This document shows, piece by piece, positions 33,342 through 41,696 of a DNA stretch of 64,000 bases. Position numbers and translations under genes: made by a program. This DNA is from Prevotella sp. (GTDB taxonomy: Bacteria; Bacteroidota; Bacteroidia; Bacteroidales; Bacteroidaceae), in contig JAEEXI010000015.1 in NCBI GenBank assembly GCA_016291495.1, positions 1-64,000 on the forward strand. Reading direction: 5' to 3'. The number at the start of each line of letters is the position of its first letter. Positions within the stretch are counted from its first letter, which is position 1. Under the pieces are notes generated by a model. It made no database searches. It saw only the letters and a list, made by a program, of their open reading frames with translations, and had not been told where the DNA came from.

Positions 33342-33776
33342 ATGAATAAGAAACTTATAAGATTAACAGAAAGTGACCTTCATAGAATTGTGAAGGAGTC
33401 TGTGAATAGAGTGCTGAACGAATGGGAATACGCTAGATGGATAAATGATATTGAAGACCCTATTGAGTATGACCCTAACGACCCCGAATCAGTGAAAGAA
33501 AGAGAGATTGAAGACTCTTGGCGTGAATTTAGAGACCATATTTCAAATAGACGTGAAATGAATGACAGAAGAAGGAAATTCTATGATGATTTGAAAAATT
33601 ACCCTAAAAGGGTTCAAACTTCATCTACTTTAAATGGAGAAGATAGTCAAGGCGTTGCATCAATGTCAATGTTGGGAGACGAGCCGAAAGGAGGATGGGG
33701 TAAAGGATTTAACGATACAAAGAAAGGATTTAATGACAGATTCCTTTCTACGAAAGCGCCAAAACAAAAATATTAA
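33342..33776 (+). CDS. Transposon passenger protein 3 with LTESDLHRIVKESV motif
   Basis: A 144-residue, highly charged protein. Its N-terminus KLIRLTESDLHRIVKESV followed by NRVLNE is a motif I recall from many small proteins of gut Bacteroidota phages and mobile elements; its function is unknown. The C-terminal half is Gly/Lys-rich and probably disordered. Its stop overlaps the convergent transposase stop by 4 bp. Confidence 0.7.
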   Translation: MNKKLIRLTESDLHRIVKESVNRVLNEWEYARWINDIEDPIEYDPNDPESVKEREIEDSWREFRDHISNRREMNDRRRKFYDDLKNYPKRVQTSSTLNGEDSQGVASMSMLGDEPKGGWGKGFNDTKKGFNDRFLSTKAPKQKY

Positions 33777-34747
33777 GCAGCCTCACACAGCCTTAATTCA
33801 CTCCAAGTGACAATCAGTCCAATGGACTTAGCAAACATATCCTCAAAGCGTTCCGATTGGGACGCTTTTCTTGTGTTCCAACGGTACACAGCCTCGTCAA
33901 TGTACTGCTGCAAATGCTCGTCAGATACATCGTGATAACAGCCCACAATCATACGTCTGAAATGACCCCAAAAGCCCTCAATGCTATTGGTGAACACGTC
34001 ACCTTTGGCATACTCTTCAGCACCGTGTGCAACAACAGCGTGAGTATAGCCTAACTCAGCAAGTCCATTATAGGCTGCAAGCTCATCAGTGATGACTCTT
34101 GAACCATCAGAAACGAACTGCTGAATGATGGGCTGCAATGTAGCCCTATTCGTGTTCTCAACAACGAATGCGTGAACATAGGTGATAGGTTCAATTTCAC
34201 CCTTCTCATTCTCAAAGGTGCTACGCTCCATCATACCAAAGACAGGTGTCTTGGTCTTTGTGGAACGACCTTGTGTATTAGGTGTGCGCATTGACTTGTG
34301 CTTCCATTTCTCCTTACCACCGATGTACACCTCATCGCACTCTACAGTACCATCAAATGCATCAGCATCGCTCTGAGGATAGAGAAGACGCACCTTCTGA
34401 AGCATATACCAAGCAGTGGTCTGAGTCACCTCGATGTTCCTTGCAAGTTGGTATGAACTAATGCCCTTCTTGTGGGATGAGATAAAGTACATAGCCAAGA
34501 ACCACTTGATGAGCGGCAACTTGGTATTCTCGAAGATAGTACCAACAAGGCAAGAAAAGTTCTTTCCACAGTGCTTGCAGCGGAACTTACCATCCTTGCG
34601 AACAACGCAGTGATGCCCACCACAGTAGGGACATACAACGTCACCGTCAGACCAACGTGATTCAATGATGGCTTGCTTACACTTCTCATCAGAGGTAAAG
34701 TATGAGGTGAGGGAGATAACGCTGTTGAACTTCTTGAAATCTATCAT
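33773..34747 (-). CDS. IS1595 family transposase
   Basis: A 324-residue transposase. The N-terminal zinc ribbon (CPYCGG ... CKHCGK, about residues 39-62) is typical of IS1595 members, followed by a helix-turn-helix (SYQLARNIEVTQTTAWYML) and an ISXO2-like DDE-type domain (ECDEVYIGGKEKWKH; VITDELAAYNGL; NSIEGFWGHFRR). All catalytic blocks appear intact. The start is ATG at 34747, preceded by AAGGAT, a plausible ribosome binding site. Confidence 0.95.
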   Translation of the reverse strand: MIDFKKFNSVISLTSYFTSDEKCKQAIIESRWSDGDVVCPYCGGHHCVVRKDGKFRCKHCGKNFSCLVGTIFENTKLPLIKWFLAMYFISSHKKGISSYQLARNIEVTQTTAWYMLQKVRLLYPQSDADAFDGTVECDEVYIGGKEKWKHKSMRTPNTQGRSTKTKTPVFGMMERSTFENEKGEIEPITYVHAFVVENTNRATLQPIIQQFVSDGSRVITDELAAYNGLAELGYTHAVVAHGAEEYAKGDVFTNSIEGFWGHFRRMIVGCYHDVSDEHLQQYIDEAVYRWNTRKASQSERFEDMFAKSIGLIVTWSELRLCEAA

Positions 34748-34778
34748 ATCCTTGAGGTTTTTTATTTAAATTCTAATG

Positions 34779-34786
34779 CAAAGATA
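34779..34786 (-). promoter_or_regulatory. -7 promoter box of the transposase
   Basis: The minus strand reads TATCTTTG, 31 nt before the transposase ATG. Confidence 0.65.
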
Positions 34787-34910
34787 CAGTTTTTCAAGTG
34801 CGAGGTCTCCTTTCTATACGTATAATGTTTACAAACTTGCAATATATTTCCTCATTCAATTTACAAAGTAAATTGTTCATAATAATGCTATGATGAAAAG
34901 ACAATACAAA

Positions 34911-34949
34911 AATAATTCCTCGAAATCACGAGGATTCCAAGGAATTATT
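34911..34949. repeat. Nested inverted repeat near the transposon right end
   Basis: AATAATTCC / GGAATTATT encloses CCTCG / CGAGG. It could insulate the transposase promoter from outside transcription or help form the transposition complex. Confidence 0.6.
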
Positions 34950-34955
34950 AAAAAG

Positions 34956-34980
34956 TTGGGTCAACTTCTATGTTATTGCC
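34956..34980. repeat. Right terminal inverted repeat
   Basis: 25 bp ending in GTTATTGCC, exactly complementary to the left end at 32448-32472. Confidence 0.95.
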
Positions 34981-34988
34981 TAAATAAT
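34981..34988. repeat. Right target-site duplication TAAATAAT
   Basis: Exact copy of 32440-32447, two bases before the GH26 ATG. Confidence 0.93.
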
Positions 34989-34990
34989 AT

Positions 34991-36151
34991 ATGAAAAAGA
35001 CTTTATTCTTATTGCTGCCGTTTGGTTTGATGCTGATGGCATGTGGCGGTGGACAGCAGAAGGCGGATGATCCGCTGGCTGATAGTGGAAGAACACAGCG
35101 GACAGAGAATCTGCTGGCGAATTTGAAAGTGTTAGGTGATAGTGGGGTCTATCTCTTCGGACACCATGACGATACCGTCTATGGCATCGGATGGGAGGGC
35201 GATGAGGACCGTTCGGACGTAAAAAGTGTCTGCAACGACTATCCAGCCCTGCAGAGTTTTGACCTCGGACACATCGAACTGGGCGACACCGCTAATTTGG
35301 ACGGTGTATCTTTCAACCGCATCCGTCAGGAAATCATCAAACAGTATGACCTTGGCGGTATGGTGACCTTGAGCTGGCACTTGGACAATCCGCTGAGCGG
35401 CGGTACTTCGTGGGTGGCTGACTCCTTGAAGGATATAGAGATGAATACGGTGGCAGCCGTATTGGAAGGTGGTGAGAAACATGAGCTGTTCCTTTCCTGG
35501 ATTGACAAGGTGGCTGACTTCCTCAACTCCCTGGAGACGCCCTATGGGGTCAAGGTTCCGGTATTGTTCCGCCCTTGGCATGAGCATACTGGCTCCTGGT
35601 TCTGGTGGGGACAAAACCTCTGTACTGCCGACCAGTATAAGGCTTTGTGGAAGATGACCGTCAACCGCCTCCAGGAGGAGGGCGTGACGAATGTGCTGTA
35701 TGCTTATTCGCCCGGTACGGAGCCTGACGGTGACGAGGCAAAGTATCTGGAACGCTATCCGGGTGACGAAATTATCGACCTGATGGGACTGGACTGCTAT
35801 TGCTGGGCTCCCGAGGCTGATACCACACAAATCGCCCAGTATGCCGCCACGCTCGACAAGAACCTCGCAATGGTCTGTGCCGTGGCGAAAAAACACGACA
35901 AGGCGGTGGCGCTGACAGAAACGGGTTATGAGTGTATTAAGACGAAAGACTGGTGGACGGCAACGCTGGAACCTGTCCTTGCCAAGCATCCCATTTGTTA
36001 TGTTCTGGTATGGCGTAATGCCTATAATCGTCCTCATCACTATTTTGCCCCTTATCCAGGACAGCAGTCTGCCGCAGACTTCGTCCGTTTCTATAACGAC
36101 AAGAAGACGCTTTTCCTGCATGATATCAACGACCTGTACTTAAAGCCTTAA
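34991..36151 (+). CDS. GH26 beta-mannanase lipoprotein
   Basis: A 386-residue lipoprotein (LMACGGG, Cys18) with a single GH26 (alpha/beta) barrel. RPWHEHTGSWFWWG holds the acid/base Glu198, and LTETGYE the nucleophile Glu310. VTLSWHLDNP is another conserved block. GH26 enzymes are mostly endo-beta-1,4-mannanases that cut mannan or glucomannan. The transposon ends 10 bp upstream of its ATG, so its original promoter has been moved away and expression may depend on the insertion or be lost. Confidence 0.93.
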   Translation: MKKTLFLLLPFGLMLMACGGGQQKADDPLADSGRTQRTENLLANLKVLGDSGVYLFGHHDDTVYGIGWEGDEDRSDVKSVCNDYPALQSFDLGHIELGDTANLDGVSFNRIRQEIIKQYDLGGMVTLSWHLDNPLSGGTSWVADSLKDIEMNTVAAVLEGGEKHELFLSWIDKVADFLNSLETPYGVKVPVLFRPWHEHTGSWFWWGQNLCTADQYKALWKMTVNRLQEEGVTNVLYAYSPGTEPDGDEAKYLERYPGDEIIDLMGLDCYCWAPEADTTQIAQYAATLDKNLAMVCAVAKKHDKAVALTETGYECIKTKDWWTATLEPVLAKHPICYVLVWRNAYNRPHHYFAPYPGQQSAADFVRFYNDKKTLFLHDINDLYLKP

Positions 36152-36185
36152 TACTACACATATCAGTCGTTTTGTATTATTTATA

Positions 36186-36241
36186 TTGACAAAAAGTGTA
36201 CTTTTAGCCCTAAAAAGCAAAAAAGTATCACTTTTTGTCAA
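36186..36241. repeat. Inverted repeat overlapping the shared promoter element
   Basis: The arms TTGACAAAAAGTGTACTTTT (36186-36205) and AAAAGTATCACTTTTTGTCA(A) (36221-36241) are complementary except for one inserted base. The spacer is 15 nt. The right arm contains AGTATCA and GTCAA of the shared element. Confidence 0.75.
36207..36241 (+). promoter_or_regulatory. Shared upstream element of susC-like operon 2
   Basis: GCCCTAAAAAG and AGTATCA-N6-GTCAA (36224-36241) match the element at 29257-29291 almost base for base. AGTATCA ends 42 bp before the -7 box. Confidence 0.72.
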
Positions 36242-36272
36242 AAAAAGATTATCGTATTTCGTAAAAAAGTTT

Positions 36273-36280
36273 TAAATTTG
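36273..36280 (+). promoter_or_regulatory. -7 promoter box of susC-like operon 2
   Basis: TAAATTTG, followed by a leader of about 205 nt. Confidence 0.65.
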
Positions 36281-36492
36281 CACCGTGAAATTGTGTATTC
36301 ACTCGAACTGTATAAATACTATTAACATAATAAAATTAAAATTTAGCCAAAAAACTATGCCATAAGAAAGAGAATTAGCTAACAGCCATTGCGGGTCCCA
36401 GGGACTTGGCGTGGAAGGGGATTATCAAGTCTCCGTTCAACTAAGAAACTATAAATGTATTTACTCAATCAATCTAAGAAAAATACTTAAGT

Positions 36493-39400
36493 ATGAACCA
36501 AAAAATCAGAAAAACAGCGCTGCTGATGGGTGCGTGCTCACTGCTGGGTATGTACTCACCTGTAATGGCTGCCAATCCCGATGCTTCGGTAGAGGCCGTT
36601 CAGCAGACAACGAAGAAGGTCACGGGTACCGTCAGTGACTCTCAGGGTCCCGTGATTGGTGCAAGCGTAGTTGAAAAGGGTACTACCAACGGTGTAGTGA
36701 CCGATTTCGACGGAAACTTCTCCCTCAACGTGAAGCCAGGTGCAACCTTGGTCATCTCTTACATCGGCTACACCACTCAGGAGGTTGCTATTGGCAATCA
36801 GTCAAACTTTGACATCAGTCTGAAGGAAGACAATGCCCTTCTGGACGAGGTGGTAGTCGTAGGTTATGGTGTTCAGAAGAAAAAGCTGGTGACCGGTGCC
36901 ACTATTCAGGTAAAGGGTGAGGACATCGCCAAATTAAATACCACCAATGCTCTGACTGCTATGCAGGCTTCCTCTCCTGGTGTGAACATTACTCAGAGTT
37001 CTACACAGCCAGGTAAGGGCTTTAAAGTAAATATCCGTGGTGTGGGTACTATCGGAACATCCTCACCATTGTTGATTATCGACGGAATCAACGCAGGTAC
37101 AGCAGACGATGGCTTGAACGGCTTGAATCCTAATGACATTGAGAGCATCGACGTGCTGAAGGATGCTGCTTCTGCAGCAATCTATGGTGCCCGTGCTGCC
37201 AACGGTGTTATCTTGGTAACTACTAAGCAGGGTAAGTCTGGTAAGCTTTCTATCCAATATGACGGTTATGTAGGTTGGTCTAACGCCTACAAGGTGCCCG
37301 GACTGGTCAACGCCCAGCAGTATATGCAGATCATTAACGAGACCAATTTCAATACTTACGGTACAGCTACTGACTGGAGCTCTCTAGTTCCTGCTAATAT
37401 CTTGTCTGCCGTTGAGAACGGCTGGACCGGTACAGATTGGTTCAAGGAGTATGAGAATAAGAACGCCCTTCAGTTCAGCCATGCTGTGACTTTGAGTGGT
37501 GGTACTGACCGCTCCAAGTTCTCCATGAGTTTGAACTATAGTTCCAACGAGGGTATCATGGGTAGAGACAACGCTTCTAACTACAAGCGTTATGGAGGTC
37601 GTATCAATTCCGAGCATGTCCTCCTGAAAGGTAAGGACCTGCTGGGTGAGGAGCACGACCTGGTGACCATTGGTGAGAATGTTTCCTACTGGTATCACAG
37701 AAGTCATGACCTCGCTGAGGGTAATGGTTACTGGAACATCATGCAGGCAGCCTATGTAGCTTCTCCTCTGGTAAGACCTTTCAATGAAGACGGGTCACTC
37801 GCTTCTTATAAGGATAACGGTGCAGGTTACAGCACCATGATTTACTCCAACCCCTTGAACCATTTCCTCAATGGTGGTTACAACTCCATTAATAAGAACC
37901 GTGACTTCGGTGTGGGTGCTACCATTTATTGGATTGTGGAGCCTATCAAGAACCTGAAGTATCGTGGACAGTTTAATACGGGTTACAGTAGTTCTTATAG
38001 TCGTAACATCGCATTGCCTTATAGTTCCAGCTTTACAGATGCAAGTGCAAACTATAACTTGAACATGAGTGAGTATCAGAGCAGCAGCTTTACTCTGGAG
38101 AACACACTGTCGTATGTATTGCCGAAACTGGGCAAACACACTATCGACGTGTTGGTTGGACAGAGTATCGAGCGTTCTAACTGGAGTTCAGGAATGGAAA
38201 TGAAGTTTACTGTTTCTGAGGAAAACCTCAACTCTCTGGTTCGCAATGGTTGGAACTATAATATCCCCAGCAATTATGAGACACAGTATATGACTGGTCA
38301 CAAGGGCTATGACAACCCGTGGCAGGGCAGTATAGCCTCTTTCTTTGGACGTATCAACTGGAACTACGATGAGAAATACATGGCTACGTTCATTCTCCGT
38401 ACCGATGGTAGCTCCAACTTCGCAAGAGGCAAGCGCTGGGGTACCTTCCCCTCAGCCTCTGTAGGTTGGGTCATCACCAACGAGCCGTTCATGGCAAAGA
38501 CCAGCAAGTGGCTCGACTTCTTGAAGATCCGCGCTTCTTGGGGACAGAACGGTAACTGTCAGATTAATAATTTCTATTACCTCTCTAACATTGGTTTCTC
38601 ACCGACGGACTATGCGGACTATGGTTACAAGTTCTCCAGCGATATGATATACACCGTTGAACAGAACAAGTATTCTACCGGTGCCTACGCCAAGAATGCT
38701 CCTAACCCAGACGTGACTTGGGAGACTTCTGAACAGTGGGACCTCGGTCTTGATGCCCGTTTCCTGAGCGGTCGTCTCGGTTTGAACTTCGACTGGTATG
38801 TTAAGAAGACAAAGGACTGGTTGGTACAGGCTCCTATGAATGAGGTGCTTGGTTATGAGGAAGCTGCCATGATTAACGGTGGCGATATCAAGAATACTGG
38901 TGTCGAGATTGCACTCTCTTGGCGTGACAAGATTGGTAAGGACTTTACCTATCATGCCAATGTAAACTTCGCTACCAACAAGAACAAGGTAACCCGTCTG
39001 GCCGCTGCCGGTGGTAAGATCGGTATCGATACCAAGAAGTATGGTAGCTCTTTGTTCCAGAACTCTTCATACGTTTCTGTTGTTGAAGAGGGCCATCCTG
39101 TAGGTTATTTCTCTGGTATGTCTTACAGCGGCATCTGGCAGAACCAGGCTCAGATTGACGCAGCCCGTGCTACAGGACAGGCCGTTCTAGCCAATGCACA
39201 GCCCGGTGACCCCATTTGGGACGACTTTAATAAGGATGGTGAAATCGATTACGACACTGACCGTCACGAGATCGGTAGTCCTCATCCGACAGCAACATTG
39301 GGTATCACCCTTGGTTGTGAGTGGAAAGGCTTAGACTTTAGTGTTCAAGGCTATGGTGCCTTCGGACAGCAGATTATGCAGTGCTATCGTACCGCTTTGC

Positions 39401-39792
39401 TTGCTAATCCTTATAATAACTATACAGTTGACGTATTTGACCGCTGGCATGGTGAGGGCACTAGCAATACACAGCCTCGTCTGACCGTAGGTGCTGTTGC
39501 TGACCAGTGGGTAAGTACTCGCTACATGCAAAATGCAGACTACTTCAAGATTCAGAACATCACCTTAGGCTATGATTTCTGCAAGCTTTGGAAGAATAGT
39601 CCGTTCCAGCAGCTCCGCCTTTATGTTCAGGCTCAGAACCTTGCAACCATCACTGGTTATACTGGTGTTGATCCTGAGTGTAGCTCTGATGGTGGAAAGT
39701 CTCAAGACAACATGAACTTCATCCGTGGTATCGATGTAGGTCTCTATCCTTCTGCTCGTACATGGATTATTGGTGCAAGCATTAAGTTCTAA
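36493..39792 (+). CDS. SusC-like TonB-dependent transporter 2
   Basis: A 1099-residue outer-membrane transporter built like the first one: signal peptide (about 1-27), carboxypeptidase-D-like domain (VTGTVSDSQGPVIGASVVEKG), DEVVVVGYGVQKKKL, plug with VNIRGVGTIGTSSPLLIIDG, and a barrel ending in ASIKF. The N-terminal domains of the two SusC proteins are very similar while the barrels differ, implying related but distinct ligands. It pairs with the SusD-like lipoprotein 22 bp downstream. Confidence 0.95.
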   Translation: MNQKIRKTALLMGACSLLGMYSPVMAANPDASVEAVQQTTKKVTGTVSDSQGPVIGASVVEKGTTNGVVTDFDGNFSLNVKPGATLVISYIGYTTQEVAIGNQSNFDISLKEDNALLDEVVVVGYGVQKKKLVTGATIQVKGEDIAKLNTTNALTAMQASSPGVNITQSSTQPGKGFKVNIRGVGTIGTSSPLLIIDGINAGTADDGLNGLNPNDIESIDVLKDAASAAIYGARAANGVILVTTKQGKSGKLSIQYDGYVGWSNAYKVPGLVNAQQYMQIINETNFNTYGTATDWSSLVPANILSAVENGWTGTDWFKEYENKNALQFSHAVTLSGGTDRSKFSMSLNYSSNEGIMGRDNASNYKRYGGRINSEHVLLKGKDLLGEEHDLVTIGENVSYWYHRSHDLAEGNGYWNIMQAAYVASPLVRPFNEDGSLASYKDNGAGYSTMIYSNPLNHFLNGGYNSINKNRDFGVGATIYWIVEPIKNLKYRGQFNTGYSSSYSRNIALPYSSSFTDASANYNLNMSEYQSSSFTLENTLSYVLPKLGKHTIDVLVGQSIERSNWSSGMEMKFTVSEENLNSLVRNGWNYNIPSNYETQYMTGHKGYDNPWQGSIASFFGRINWNYDEKYMATFILRTDGSSNFARGKRWGTFPSASVGWVITNEPFMAKTSKWLDFLKIRASWGQNGNCQINNFYYLSNIGFSPTDYADYGYKFSSDMIYTVEQNKYSTGAYAKNAPNPDVTWETSEQWDLGLDARFLSGRLGLNFDWYVKKTKDWLVQAPMNEVLGYEEAAMINGGDIKNTGVEIALSWRDKIGKDFTYHANVNFATNKNKVTRLAAAGGKIGIDTKKYGSSLFQNSSYVSVVEEGHPVGYFSGMSYSGIWQNQAQIDAARATGQAVLANAQPGDPIWDDFNKDGEIDYDTDRHEIGSPHPTATLGITLGCEWKGLDFSVQGYGAFGQQIMQCYRTALLANPYNNYTVDVFDRWHGEGTSNTQPRLTVGAVADQWVSTRYMQNADYFKIQNITLGYDFCKLWKNSPFQQLRLYVQAQNLATITGYTGVDPECSSDGGKSQDNMNFIRGIDVGLYPSARTWIIGASIKF

Positions 39793-39814
39793 TTCAAAAC
39801 ATATAATAGAATAG

Positions 39815-41671
39815 ATGAATATGAAAAAAGTATATATAATGGCTATCGCGGCTCTCTTCACATTTGGCGTAACGTCATGTGAGGATTTCCTCGATTCCTC
39901 GAACTACACAGAGGCCAACACCTCCAACTACCCGGCATCTGCTGAAGACCTGAACAAGGAGTTGGCTGCCCTTTATGGTGTGATGAACCAGTATTGCTCT
40001 GATCCGCTTCAGACTTTCTGGTTTGTTAACAACATCATGTCTGATGATTCCAACGGTGCTGGTGGTACTGGTGACGTGGAGTCACATGCTATCGGACACT
40101 TGATGGTGAACAAGGAGGGTATCTTTGACAATGCATGGCACTGTACCTATGTTGGTATCGCTCGTGCTAATGCCGTCATCTATGCCGTCGATGCCTTTGA
40201 CTGGACTGGTCAGGAGGCTACTCGCAACCAGCTTCTTGGTGAGGCTTACTTCATGCGCGGTCTGTTCTATCTCTGGGGCTCACAGTTCTGGGGCGACATC
40301 CCTGCCTACTGGGCAGCAGTAGCTCCCGATCCATGTCCTCAGCAGAGTGCAGAGAATGTTATCTATCCGCATATCCTTGCCGACTTTGTCAGTGCATCTA
40401 ACCTGATGCAGCATGGTGCCACTACCCGTGGCGACGGTCATGCTACCAAGGCTGCCGCTGAGGGTTACTTGGCACGTGCCTATATGTTCTATCAGGGCTT
40501 CTATAAGAAAAAGGGTGAGCTTGCTACGGCTACACTTGAAGATGTAGAACTTCCTGAGCAGGAAGGTGTGACGGGTCCTTTGAGCAAGTCTCAAGTGGTT
40601 GGTTATCTGGAGGATGCCATCACAAAGGGTGGTTATAGCCTTGTTCCTGATTTCCGCCTGTTGTGGCAGTACACCAATGAACTGACAGCTCCAGATTATC
40701 CTTATGTGGCTGACCTTGTTGCTGCCGGTAAGTTTTGGGCAGGTAACGGAAACTCTGAGGAGATGTTCCAAGTGCAGTTTGGTAACTTTGCTTCATGGAA
40801 TGCCAGCAATACAATGGGCTTCACCAATATGACATCATTGTACTGTGGTCTCCGTTGTGATGACAATGGTGCTGGTGTCAGCAATGGTGACTTGGCTTCA
40901 CTGCCTTTCGGACAAGGATGGGGTCAGGGTACTATCAATGCTAAGCTGTGGGACGACTGGTCAGACAGCGACCCACGTAAGGCAGCTACCATTTTAGACG
41001 CTCCGGCAGAACTCACAGAGGGCGTAGGGTTCGTCTTCACTACAACCTGTTCAGAGGATGCCGGTTACTACAACAAGAAATGGATGCCTATCACTTGTTC
41101 CGCCAGTTCGTGGGATGACCATAACACTGCTTATACATGGTGGGGTGTTTATCGTGTAGCTAACACAGATGCTGCCAATAACAATGGTAACTCTTTCCAG
41201 GGTGACCACTTTGCTGACATCATACTGCTTCGTCTCGCCGACGTGATGCTGATGCACTCTGAATTGACGGGTACAGCCACTTATATGAATCAGGTTCAGG
41301 CGCGTGCCGGTGTTCCACAGACAACTTACTCTTGGGCAAACATCAAGAATGAGCGCCGTTGGGAGCTTGCCGGTGAGGGCATCCGCTTCAACGACCTGCG
41401 TCGCTGGTCCGGTAAGGATGGTGGCGAGGGCTGTATGGCAGCTCAGGCTCTTGAAGCACAAAACGGAACCCGTGTAAACTACACTGGTAGATGGACAACC
41501 ATGCACCATGCCGCTTCTTCTTGGAAAGCGCGTTATGCTGCTACAGATGGTTTCCTGCAGATACCTCCCGCTCAGATTACGATTGCTGACGATCCGGAGA
41601 TTCTGAAGCAGAATCCTGGCTGGGGTTCTGATGTGAAGGATGCTAACATGAGTGGTACTCCTGTATATTAA
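39815..41671 (+). CDS. SusD-like glycan-binding lipoprotein 2
   Basis: A 618-residue SusD/RagB-family lipoprotein. The lipobox is FGVTSC; an ATG two codons downstream (39821) may be the true start and gives a standard MKKVYIM signal. TPR-like helices (LLGEAYFMRGLFYLWGSQFWGDIPAYW) and the C-terminal IKNERRWELAGEGIRFNDLRRW block are typical. It should form the lid of SusC-like transporter 2. Confidence 0.95.
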   Translation: MNMKKVYIMAIAALFTFGVTSCEDFLDSSNYTEANTSNYPASAEDLNKELAALYGVMNQYCSDPLQTFWFVNNIMSDDSNGAGGTGDVESHAIGHLMVNKEGIFDNAWHCTYVGIARANAVIYAVDAFDWTGQEATRNQLLGEAYFMRGLFYLWGSQFWGDIPAYWAAVAPDPCPQQSAENVIYPHILADFVSASNLMQHGATTRGDGHATKAAAEGYLARAYMFYQGFYKKKGELATATLEDVELPEQEGVTGPLSKSQVVGYLEDAITKGGYSLVPDFRLLWQYTNELTAPDYPYVADLVAAGKFWAGNGNSEEMFQVQFGNFASWNASNTMGFTNMTSLYCGLRCDDNGAGVSNGDLASLPFGQGWGQGTINAKLWDDWSDSDPRKAATILDAPAELTEGVGFVFTTTCSEDAGYYNKKWMPITCSASSWDDHNTAYTWWGVYRVANTDAANNNGNSFQGDHFADIILLRLADVMLMHSELTGTATYMNQVQARAGVPQTTYSWANIKNERRWELAGEGIRFNDLRRWSGKDGGEGCMAAQALEAQNGTRVNYTGRWTTMHHAASSWKARYAATDGFLQIPPAQITIADDPEILKQNPGWGSDVKDANMSGTPVY

Positions 41672-41696
41672 TTAAACATTCAAAAAGGAAAGTAAT

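Larger units (their letters stand above)
34748..34955. other. Non-coding right end of the transposon
   Basis: This 208-bp AT-rich stretch holds the transposase promoter and a nested inverted repeat. I see no gene in it. Confidence 0.6.
32448..34980. mobile_element. Complete IS1595-type transposon with passenger genes
   Basis: Perfect 25-bp terminal inverted repeats beginning GGCAATAACATAG lie at 32448-32472 and 34956-34980. They are bordered by an 8-bp duplication TAAATAAT, as expected for the IS1595 family. The 2533-bp element carries an IS1595-type transposase (33773-34747, minus) and three small passenger genes. Base composition in the left half is clearly more AT-rich than the host operons. 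Intact ends and a perfect duplication indicate a recent insertion. It sits 10 bp before the GH26 start codon. Confidence 0.93.
36152..36492 (+). promoter_or_regulatory. Regulatory gap and long leader of susC-like operon 2
   Basis: This 341-bp gap contains an inverted repeat (36186-36241), the shared element CCCTAAAAAG ... AGTATCA-N6-GTCAA, a -7 box and a leader of about 205 nt before the ATG. The leader holds a GC-richer patch with a small stem GTCCC / GGGAC (near 36395). No gene is seen. Confidence 0.65.

Noticed and set aside
35132..36121. 329-codon frame on the minus strand
   Set aside because: It is antisense to the GH26 gene, which has intact catalytic motifs and a lipoprotein signal.
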